Assembly: GCA_011526565.1 (NCBI GenBank)
Contig: WYBL01000103.1
Coordinates: forward strand, 24,600 to 88,599
Reading direction: 5' to 3'
DNA from: Acidobacteriota bacterium
GTDB taxonomy: Bacteria; Acidobacteriota; Vicinamibacteria; Fen-336
Length of the DNA: 64,000 nt
The notes below the pieces were generated by a model. The model had not been told where the DNA came from. It was given only the letters and a program-made list of their open reading frames with translations, and did no database searches. How positions within the stretch are numbered: the first letter of the stretch is position 1; every line of letters starts with the position of its first letter. Below, one piece after another: positions 55,446 to 64,000 of this stretch. The position numbers and the translations under genes were made by a program.

Positions 55446-56257
55446 GCGCAGGGTCCTGCGCCAGGGCCCAGCCAGCCCCGCCAGCGGTAGTACGCGAGGC
55501 CGCCCCACTCGTGGACCAGCGAGCCGAAGGCCGCGAGGCGGTCGATCCGCTCCGGGAAGCCCGGCTCGTCCCAGCGCGTCTCGACGCCCGGCGCGGAGAT
55601 CACCTGCAGGCCGCAGGCCTCGAAGCTCTCGGCCGCCCGCCGCGAGTGACTCGGCGACGTGGCGAGCAGCACGCTCTGCCAGCCGCGCTCGCGGAACAGC
55701 CGGGACACCGCGACCGCCTCGTCGCGGGTGCGGCGCACCGGCCCGAGCACGACCAGCTCGGCGTCGAGCCGCCACACCTTCAACTGGGCCCGCGCCCACG
55801 GCTCGTAGCGGGCCCACGGCGCCGGCAGCTCCGAGATCACGAGCACGCGGGCGTGCCCGCCGGCCAGCAGCTCGAGGCCGCGCTGCAGCCGGCTCATCGA
55901 GGCGCTGGTCGGCTCTTCGTCGCGCTGCACGTGGGCGGAAAGCACGAACACGGCGTCGGCGGCGCGCGGCGGCTCGACCCGGCGCAGCGGCGCCGCGAGC
56001 CGGGCGCAGAGCGGGGTGAAGAGCACCGCCAGCCACAGCACCGCCAGGCCCGCCAGCACCGCCGCCCCGCCGCGCCGCAGCCGCTGCGCCCGGGCCGGCA
56101 GCGCGGCCAGCCCGGCCCCCAAGAGCGCCGCCACCGCCGGCAGCAGCGTGCGGTCGCCCCACCACGAGACGAGCGACGCGAGCCCCAGCTCGAACGCGAG
56201 GTGGCCCGCCACCGCGCCGAGCGCGGCGCCGGTGACCAGGCTGCGGCGATCGTGCAT
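55442..56257 (-). CDS. DUF218 (YdcF/ElyC-like) membrane protein
   Basis: 271 residues. Two or three N-terminal helices precede a DUF218 domain: AADAVFVLSAHVQ, LQRGLELLAGGHARVLVIS, VVLGPVRRTRDEAVAVSRLFRERGWQSVLLATSPSHSRRA. The T-x-x-E/D and SPSHSRRA motifs are the family core. Relatives act in envelope homeostasis. The ATG follows GGGAGGG, and TAATCT lies further upstream. Confidence 0.83.
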   Translation of the reverse strand: MHDRRSLVTGAALGAVAGHLAFELGLASLVSWWGDRTLLPAVAALLGAGLAALPARAQRLRRGGAAVLAGLAVLWLAVLFTPLCARLAAPLRRVEPPRAADAVFVLSAHVQRDEEPTSASMSRLQRGLELLAGGHARVLVISELPAPWARYEPWARAQLKVWRLDAELVVLGPVRRTRDEAVAVSRLFRERGWQSVLLATSPSHSRRAAESFEACGLQVISAPGVETRWDEPGFPERIDRLAAFGSLVHEWGGLAYYRWRGWLGPGAGPCA

Positions 56258-56299
56258 GTCCCTCCCGGAAATGACGGAGGGACCCAGATTACCGGACTT

Positions 56300-58477
<2,178 letters not shown>

Positions 58478-58584
58478 GCGGGTGTCTCTCTCCTCTGGTG
58501 GACGGATGGCGGGGCGCGCGGCAGGACGCCGCGCCGCCCACCGGAAGCGCTCCCCAACGCCCCCGGGTGAAGGGCCGGCGGAAT

Positions 58585-59739
58585 CTACCGAGCCGGTGGC
58601 GGCAGCGTCAACTCCCTCGCCAGCGCCGGCTGCCCGGCCAGGAACGCGAGCAGCGCTTCACCCAGCCGGCGGTTGCCCTCGACCGAAGGGTGTCCACCCG
58701 GCGCGAACAGGTCCGCCCCACCCGCTTCGACTCCAGCCAGGGCCGCCACACCGTCGAAGCAGGGGTAGCCGCGAGCCGCGCAGTGGTCGAGCACCGCGCG
58801 CCGGCCCGGGGCGCCGCGGCCCGCGCGCACGAGGCGCACGTCGTCGGCTCCGGGCAGCAGCAGCAGCAACGGCACCCGGCCGTGGGCTCTCGCATCCGCG
58901 ACGAAGGCGTCGAGCACGGCGAGGAACACCTCGCGGCCTTCGCCGCGCCAGTGGTTCTGGCGGGCGCCGGACAGCTCTCCGCGGGGCGTGCCGGCCAGCG
59001 CGTGGCGCCACACGGCCGGGTGGAGCGCGAGACGCAGGAACGGAAAGCCGAAGGACGGGAACGAGGTCCCGTAGTGGGCGTCGCCGCGGCCCAGTTCCTC
59101 GATGGTGCGCGGGTCCGCGAGCCGGGCCAGCTCGTCGCCGGAGCGCAGCGGCTGCCGGACGAGTTCGAGCTGCCCGCCGCGGAGGGCGAAGCGGGGCTTC
59201 GGGTAAGGCAGGCCCGTCTCCCGGAAGTAGAAGGGCCGGTAGCGGTTGACGACGCGGTTCACGTTTTCGCCCGTGAAGCCGAGGCCGACGACCGGCGCCG
59301 GCAGTCGCGGGGCCAGCCGCCGGTAGAGCAGCAGCGCCTGGTCGGGGCCGTAGCCGCCCGTGCCGAAGTTCAGCACGTCGCGACCCGCGCGCGCCGCGAC
59401 TTCGGCCCAGGTCTCACCGTCGCCGACCTCGTCGCCGTGCACGAACGAGTCACCGAACACTGCCAGGCCGACCGGTCCGTGCGAGCGCGGCCGGGGCCGC
59501 TCGCCGAACTCGGTCGGATAGGCCTGGCGCCAGCCCAGCTCGGGATCGAAGTGGCCCCGCAGGCCGGCGATTCGTTCCGGCGAGAGCGTGAACCGGTGCG
59601 GCTCGCGGAACGGGAAGCGGCCCGCGAACGCATGGAAGAAGGCCGCGCTGGCCAATTCGGCCCCGGCCAGCGTCACCGCTGCCAGCGCGGCCCACATCGG
59701 CAGCCGCGGGGAGCGCCGTGCGGGGGTCGCGTCGGCCAT
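58585..59739 (-). CDS. SGNH/GDSL-type hydrolase with N-terminal membrane anchor
   Basis: 384 residues. One N-terminal hydrophobic segment (MWAALAAVTLAGAELASAAFF) would anchor it. Catalytic blocks: AVFGDSFVHGDEVGDGETW (Ser), LNFGTGGYGPDQALLLY (Gly), LGFTGENVNRVVNRYRP (Asn) and APGGHPSVEGNRRLG (His). It probably removes or transfers acyl groups outside the cytoplasm. TAGACT (59,754-59,749, minus strand) ends 9 nt before the ATG. Confidence 0.8.
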   Translation of the reverse strand: MADATPARRSPRLPMWAALAAVTLAGAELASAAFFHAFAGRFPFREPHRFTLSPERIAGLRGHFDPELGWRQAYPTEFGERPRPRSHGPVGLAVFGDSFVHGDEVGDGETWAEVAARAGRDVLNFGTGGYGPDQALLLYRRLAPRLPAPVVGLGFTGENVNRVVNRYRPFYFRETGLPYPKPRFALRGGQLELVRQPLRSGDELARLADPRTIEELGRGDAHYGTSFPSFGFPFLRLALHPAVWRHALAGTPRGELSGARQNHWRGEGREVFLAVLDAFVADARAHGRVPLLLLLPGADDVRLVRAGRGAPGRRAVLDHCAARGYPCFDGVAALAGVEAGGADLFAPGGHPSVEGNRRLGEALLAFLAGQPALARELTLPPPAR

Positions 59740-59791
59740 GCGGGCGGCAGTCTAGCAAGCGCCCGCCAGGCGCCCCCGCTATCATCAGGCC

Positions 59792-61561
59792 GTGCCGGGA
59801 CGCTCGCTGCGTCGCTTCTGGCGGCGCCTGCGGCTGCACGCAGCCGGAGGCGGGGCGCGCGTCGTCTACTCGCCGGACTACTCGCGGGGCCTGCCCGGCG
59901 TGCCGCTCGACCCGCTGCGGGCGGACAAGATCGCGGGCTTCCTGCGCGACGAGCACCTGGTGCCGCGCTCCCATTGGCGGCTGCCCCGCGAGATCCGCTT
60001 CGAGGAGCTGCTCCGGGTCCACGACGCGGCCTACCTCGCCTCGCTGGCCGACCCGCGGGTCGTCACTCGCGTGCTGGGGGTGACGGTGACCGCGGGCGCA
60101 GCCGAGCAGGCGCTGGCCGAACAGCGGCTGCAGGCGGGAGGCACGCTGCGGGCGGCTCGCGACGCGCTCGCCACCGGCCGCCCCGCGATCAACCTCGGCG
60201 GCGGCTTCCACCACGCGGGACGCGCCTCGGGCTCCGGCTTCTGCCTGGTCAACGACGTCGCGGCGGCCATCGCGGCGGTGCGCGCCGAGGGCTTCGCGGG
60301 GCGAGTGCTGGTGGTCGATCTCGACGTGCACGACGGCAACGGCACGCGCGAGCTGCTGGCCGCCGACCCGCTGGCGCGCACGCTGTCGATCCACCGCGAC
60401 GACTGGGGGGAGGCCGTGCCCGGCCACGTGCGCCGCGCGCTGGGCCCCGGCGTCGACGGGCCGCGCCTGATGGCCGCGCTCGAGGACGAACTGCCGTCGC
60501 TCGTCGAGCGCTTCACGCCCCACCTGGCGTTCTACGTCGCGGGCGCCGACGTGCTGGCCGGCGACGCGCTGGGCGACTGGCGGCTGCGCCCGGAAGACGT
60601 GCTGGCGCGCGACCGTTTCGTCGTCTCGGCCTTGCGCGGCGCGCCGCTGGTCGTCACCCTGGCCGGCGGTTACGGGACGGAGGCGTGGCGTTGCGCGGCG
60701 CGGCTGTGCGCCCTCCTGCTCTCCGGCAAGGCCGTGGAACCGCCGGGCGACGCCGAGGCCGACCTGCGCCGCCTGCGCCGCCTGGCCCGCGAGCTGCTGC
60801 CGGTGGCCGAAGAGCCCTGGCTGACGCTGACCGAGGCCGACGTGCTGCCGCCGCGCGACCAGCCGGGGCCTCCGCTGTTCCTGGAGAAGCTCTCGCGCCA
60901 CGCGCTCGAGCTCTCGCTCGAGCGCTCCGGCCTGCTGGCCCAGATCCGCGCCCGCGGCTTCGTGGAACCCCGCGTCGAGTTGCAGGCCGATTCGGGTCTG
61001 GGCACGACGCTCAGCGTGTGGTCGGAGGCGGACGAGTTGTTGGTCGAGTTGCGCGCCCACCGCAGCCGGGCGGCGGTGCCGGACGCCGACGTGCTGTTCA
61101 TCGAGTGGCTGCTGATGCAGAACCCGCGCGCGTCGTTCCCTCGCGACCGGCCGGCACTGCCGAACCAGCGCCACCCGGGCCTCGGCCTGCTGCGCTCGTT
61201 CCTCGGCTGGCTGGCCGTGATCGCGGAGCTCGAGGTCCTCGACGGGGTCGCGTTCGCCCCGTCGGCGTGGCACACCGCCGTGCTGTCGCGCTCCTCGGCG
61301 CGCTTCCTCGACCCGGAGGGCGAGGCGCGGCTGCTGGCGACCGGAGACGCCCTGACCGGCCTGCCGATGGACGAGGCGGCCCGGGCCCTGCTCGCCGGCG
61401 AGGTGGTCGACGAGACCGGCCAGCGGGTCGACTGGCAGCCGTCGACCATGGTGATCCCGATCCGGCCCGCGCTCCGGGCCCGGCTGTCGGGTCACGATCG
61501 GGCCGAAGCCGTGGCGGCGGCCCGCTGCGCCCTGCGGTGGCGGCGCCCCTCTCGGGCCTGA
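59792..61561 (+). CDS. histone-deacetylase-like protein with extra C-terminal domain
   Basis: 589 residues. Residues about 20-325 are the HDAC/AcuC fold: GGGFHHAGRASGSGFCLVND (two His), VVDLDVHDGNGT (Asp, His), YVAGADVLAGDALGDW (Asp) and LAGGYG (Tyr). All zinc ligands are present. Residues about 330-589 form a separate domain I do not recognise (FLEKLSRHALELSLERSGLLAQIRARGF, LLRSFLGWLAVIAELEVLDGV). GTG start; TATCAT (59,780-59,785) ends 6 nt before it: leaderless candidate. Likely a small-molecule or protein deacetylase. Confidence 0.85.
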   Translation: MPGRSLRRFWRRLRLHAAGGGARVVYSPDYSRGLPGVPLDPLRADKIAGFLRDEHLVPRSHWRLPREIRFEELLRVHDAAYLASLADPRVVTRVLGVTVTAGAAEQALAEQRLQAGGTLRAARDALATGRPAINLGGGFHHAGRASGSGFCLVNDVAAAIAAVRAEGFAGRVLVVDLDVHDGNGTRELLAADPLARTLSIHRDDWGEAVPGHVRRALGPGVDGPRLMAALEDELPSLVERFTPHLAFYVAGADVLAGDALGDWRLRPEDVLARDRFVVSALRGAPLVVTLAGGYGTEAWRCAARLCALLLSGKAVEPPGDAEADLRRLRRLARELLPVAEEPWLTLTEADVLPPRDQPGPPLFLEKLSRHALELSLERSGLLAQIRARGFVEPRVELQADSGLGTTLSVWSEADELLVELRAHRSRAAVPDADVLFIEWLLMQNPRASFPRDRPALPNQRHPGLGLLRSFLGWLAVIAELEVLDGVAFAPSAWHTAVLSRSSARFLDPEGEARLLATGDALTGLPMDEAARALLAGEVVDETGQRVDWQPSTMVIPIRPALRARLSGHDRAEAVAAARCALRWRRPSRA

Positions 61562-61586
61562 GCCCGAAAAACGCGAACGAATCGAC

Positions 61587-61616
61587 TTGACAGCGGATCC
61601 ATATCGGACGAGGATT
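61587..61616 (+). promoter_or_regulatory. possible promoter of the Pro/Thr-rich lipoprotein gene
   Basis: A consensus TTGACA (61,587-61,592) is followed after 17-18 nt by a weaker GAGGAT/AGGATT at 61,610-61,616. A GAGGAGG ribosome site (61,649-61,655) precedes GTG 61662. The stretch is clearly AT-richer than its surroundings. Confidence 0.5.
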
Positions 61617-61661
61617 TAGGCGACAACCTTAAAGTAGAACTTCACACCGAGGAGGTCGCCC

Positions 61662-62285
61662 GTGCGCAGCATCCGCATCCGTACCGGACTCTGGCTTCTG
61701 GCCCTGGCGGCCACGGGCTGCCAGACGATCTACGAGGAGATCCCGGGCGGCACCGGCGCGACCGGCTCCGCCTCGGGTGGCCCCGTACCGGTGATCGTGA
61801 CCCCGGTTGCGACCCCGACGCCCTCAGCCCCCTCGGCCACGCCGACGCCGGCCCCGCAGGCGACCCCGACCCCCAGCTCGACTCCGACGCCTTCGGCGAC
61901 GCCCACTCCGACGCCGCGGCCGACGCCGACCCCGACGCCCACGAGCGGGCCGCCGATCCACCACATCCGGGTCGGCTTCTTCGGGTTCAACTGCCCGGCC
62001 TCGATCACCCCGCCGCGCAACGGCGAAGGTATCCTGCCGGTCGCCTGCCGCGGCATGGTGACGGCGACGCCGAAGGACTCGCGCGGGGACGACATCCCGG
62101 CCAGCGTGCACGGCCCCGACATCCGCTGGGATTTCGACTCGGGCGGCGGCGCGGCGAAGATGACCAACTCCGGGATGTCGACGTTCAACAAGAACCTCGA
62201 CGGCGAGCGGCCGGGCTCGTTCTCGCTGTGCGCCACCGTCAAGGGCGTGACTGGCTGCCTCAACGGGCGGGTCGAGTACCGCTAG
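61662..62285 (+). CDS. lipoprotein with Pro/Thr-rich stalk
   Basis: 207 residues. A lipobox (LLALAATGC) puts Cys at about residue 20. Residues about 45-95 are a low-complexity Thr-Pro stalk (repeated TPTP and ATPTP), encoded by a degenerate CCGACGCC-type repeat. The C-terminal about 110 residues hold four Cys (FNCPAS, VACRG, LCATVKG, GCLNG) and look like a small Ig-like beta domain. Surface display on a spacer is the likely design; the binding partner is unknown. Confidence 0.75.
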   Translation: MRSIRIRTGLWLLALAATGCQTIYEEIPGGTGATGSASGGPVPVIVTPVATPTPSAPSATPTPAPQATPTPSSTPTPSATPTPTPRPTPTPTPTSGPPIHHIRVGFFGFNCPASITPPRNGEGILPVACRGMVTATPKDSRGDDIPASVHGPDIRWDFDSGGGAAKMTNSGMSTFNKNLDGERPGSFSLCATVKGVTGCLNGRVEYR

Positions 62286-62325
62286 CCGGCCGCGCCCCCG
62301 GGCCGGCGCGAGCCGGCGGGAAGAA

Positions 62326-62360
62326 GAAGGCGGCGTTCCGCGACAAGCGGGGCCGCCTTC
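62326..62360. terminator. two-way hairpin between convergent genes
   Basis: GAAGGCGGC (62,326-62,334) and GCCGCCTTC (62,352-62,360) form a perfect 9-bp stem with a CCGC/GCGG inner pair possible. It lies between the lipoprotein stop and the stop of the small symporter subunit on the other strand. AAG-rich sequence on one side gives a modest pyrimidine tract on the minus strand. Confidence 0.6.
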
Positions 62361-62365
62361 GTGCT

Positions 62366-62518
62366 TCAGGCGGAGTGGAACTCCTTGACCTCGTCCGGCG
62401 GCGGCGTCGGGAGCGCGAGTACCTTGCGGAAGCACCAGATCGTCAGGCCCCACACGAAGGCGAGCGAGCCGATCATGAAGGTCCAGCCGAGGGCGTTGAG
62501 GGGTTCGGGCTGTGCCAT
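62366..62518 (-). CDS. small NSS-transporter accessory subunit (MetS-like)
   Basis: 50 residues, easily missed by length cut-offs. MAQPEPLNALGWTFMIGSLA starts a single membrane helix (WTFMIGSLAFVWGLTIWCF) followed by RKVLALPTPPPDEVKEF. One-helix proteins of this size follow NSS symporters (MetP/MetS type). AAGGGAG precedes the ATG, and the gene begins 15 nt after the symporter stop. Confidence 0.75.
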   Translation of the reverse strand: MAQPEPLNALGWTFMIGSLAFVWGLTIWCFRKVLALPTPPPDEVKEFHSA

Positions 62519-62533
62519 GGACGGATCTCCCTT

Positions 62534-64000
62534 CTAGTCTTCCGGGCGCAGGCCGTCGACGTCCAGGCCGGCGGCCCGCCAGCGCTTCTCGCCAACCCAC
62601 GTCAAGACGCACAGGAACAGCGCAGTCACCAGGATCAGCGCGATCGCCCCCTGGCGGAGCGGCTCGGCCACCACCGCGGCGACCCAGTCCCCGAGGTTCG
62701 TGTAGCAGAACGCACCGAACACCACGAGCAGGTAGGCCGGCGCCACGTACTTCATGACCAGCTTGTAGACGGCCGGGATGCGGATCGAGGCGCCCCGGTG
62801 CGCCTCGGCCCAGCCGCGCTCGAGCCCGAAGATCCACGAGAAGCACAGGATCTGCACCATCGCCAGCACGAAGATCAGGAAGGTGCCGACCCAGTCGTCG
62901 ATCGTGCTCCAGAAGAGCCCGTCGCGCGAGTAGTACATCACCAGGAACGACGCCGGCACGCAGACGCCCACGATCACCGTCGTCGCGGCGCGGCGGGTGC
63001 AACCGAGCGCCTCCTGCACGAAGGCCACCGCCGGCTGGTACATGGAGATCGAGGAGGTGATCGCCGCCAGGAACAGCATGAAGAACCAGATCGCCCCGAC
63101 CAGGTTGCCCATCGGCATGTGGGCGAACACGACGGGGAGCGTCGTGAACCCCAGGCCGAAACTGCCACCCTGCACGGCCGCGATCGTGCCGGAGAGCCCG
63201 AGGAACACGTACGAGGCGGTGATCGTGATCATGCCGCCGAAGCCGACCTCGAACAGCTCGTTCGTCGACGAGGCAGTCAGCCCCGACAGCACGACGTCGT
63301 CCTTCGGCTTCATGTAGGAGGCGTAGTTGATGATCACCCCGAAGCCGACGGACAGGCTGAAGAAGATCTGACCGGCGGCGGCCAGCCAGGTCTCCGGGTT
63401 CGCGAGTGCCGCAAGGTCCGGGTTCCACATGTAGCCGAGGCCGTTGATCACGCTCCGTTCGGGGAGGGTCGGGTCGGGGGTGCCGAGGGTCAGCACGCGA
63501 ACCAGCACCAGCAGCGCGCACACGGCCATCGCCGGCATCGCCCAAGAGCAGAACTTCTCGATTCCCGCCGAGAGGCCGCGGAACACCAGCCACACGTTGA
63601 TCGAGAACGTGACCAGCCAGAACCCGAAGGTCTCGTAGTTGCCGGCGGCGAGGATCCCGTTCTCGCCGCGGCCGGTGAACGCCGCGTAGAAGTCGGCGGA
63701 GGCCTTCGTCTGTTCCGCGATGGGCGCCCCGGCCAGCACGCCGTCGATCCCGCCAGTGGCGTAGTGGAACGTGTAGCCGAGGCACCAGGCCTCGAGATAG
63801 GTGTAGTAGAACGACACGGCGAGCGGGATCAGCACCCCGATCACGCCCAGATAGCGGAACAGCCTTCCGCGGCCCAGCGCACCGAGGATCGCCGGGGCGG
63901 AGTGGAAGCCCTTGCGTCCGCCCCAGCGTCCCATCGTCCACTCCGCCCAGCCGATCGGGATGCCGAGCAGCAGCAGCGCACAGAAGTACGGAATCATGAA
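62534..64000 (-). CDS. Na+-dependent NSS-family symporter (5' end beyond the window)
   Basis: 488 visible residues; the N-terminal helix 1 with the sodium site is cut off, and the first visible residues (FMIPYFCALLLLGIPIGWAEWTMGRW) are the end of the conserved helix 1-2 region. Later markers: YYTYLEAWCLGYTF, QIFFSLSVGFGVIINYASYMK (sodium and substrate region), LAAITSSISMYQPAVAFVQEALG and SRDGLFW. It imports amino acids or related solutes with Na+. It is followed by a MetS-like 50-residue subunit. Confidence 0.9.
   Translation of the reverse strand, partial: FMIPYFCALLLLGIPIGWAEWTMGRWGGRKGFHSAPAILGALGRGRLFRYLGVIGVLIPLAVSFYYTYLEAWCLGYTFHYATGGIDGVLAGAPIAEQTKASADFYAAFTGRGENGILAAGNYETFGFWLVTFSINVWLVFRGLSAGIEKFCSWAMPAMAVCALLVLVRVLTLGTPDPTLPERSVINGLGYMWNPDLAALANPETWLAAAGQIFFSLSVGFGVIINYASYMKPKDDVVLSGLTASSTNELFEVGFGGMITITASYVFLGLSGTIAAVQGGSFGLGFTTLPVVFAHMPMGNLVGAIWFFMLFLAAITSSISMYQPAVAFVQEALGCTRRAATTVIVGVCVPASFLVMYYSRDGLFWSTIDDWVGTFLIFVLAMVQILCFSWIFGLERGWAEAHRGASIRIPAVYKLVMKYVAPAYLLVVFGAFCYTNLGDWVAAVVAEPLRQGAIALILVTALFLCVLTWVGEKRWRAAGLDVDGLRPED

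Noticed and set aside
61807..62061. Arg/Pro-rich protein read in another frame of the lipoprotein gene
   Set aside because: It comes from the degenerate CCGACGCC repeat that encodes the Thr-Pro stalk; the lipobox frame is the real one.

Overview
The window reads as a high-GC (about 70%) Acidobacteriota chromosome segment. The best lineage marker is three predicted secreted proteins of the 'VWFA-related Acidobacterial domain' type (17,877-19,966; 21,033-21,923; 34,980-36,203). A type-B succinate dehydrogenase (sdhCAB), a membrane pyrophosphatase, TatT-type TRAP transport and many alternative start codons fit that lineage. No rRNA, tRNA, phage or transposase gene was found, so the assignment rests on protein families alone.

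Region by region. 1-8,521 is a respiratory/TCA block: sucC-sucD-ndk on the minus strand, a divergent LCAT-like lipase and a TPR/cyclic-nucleotide-domain protein, then sdhC-sdhA-sdhB. Citrate synthase lies further on at 45.4-46.7 kb. 8,541-12,861 is an accessory island. It holds five toxin-antitoxin-type modules (orphan MntA-like NTase; DUF433/PIN-like; wHTH-NTase/HEPN; VapBC; Phd/PIN) and four blocks of a GC-rich palindromic repeat placed at gene 3' ends. Two of the five toxin genes are broken. The right-hand repeat block is preceded by a short remnant that looks like the 3' end of sdhB, so the island may be bracketed by direct repeats.

12.9-17.6 kb carries cysK, a tightly overlapping operon (small membrane protein, zincin, ATP-grasp ligase), another membrane protein and a DUF808 protein. 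17.9-27.1 kb holds two VWFA genes around a repeat-rich secreted protein, an MFS transporter and a TRAP system (TatT, DctP, fused DctQM). 27.1-38.4 kb holds two oligopeptide-binding lipoproteins without permeases, an M20 dipeptidase, an aldehyde dehydrogenase, a YfhO-like membrane protein, the third VWFA gene and a HerA-like ATPase. 38.6-45.4 kb holds a small secreted protein, a desaturase, a hybrid sensor kinase with an in-frame amber codon, and a receiver-Ser/Thr kinase fusion. 46.7-64 kb holds two GT-C-like membrane proteins, a phosphopantetheinyl transferase, a phosphoesterase, a PD40 repeat protein, a bfd/bfr iron-storage pair under a Fur-like palindrome, a solute symporter, a DUF218 protein, H+-pyrophosphatase, an SGNH protein, a histone-deacetylase-like protein with an extra domain, a Pro/Thr-rich lipoprotein and an NSS symporter with a 50-residue partner.

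Two window-wide patterns stand out. Many operon junctions are 4-nt GTGA/ATGA overlaps. About a dozen genes have a TANNNT box ending 5-9 nt before the start codon and no Shine-Dalgarno site, which points to leaderless transcripts.
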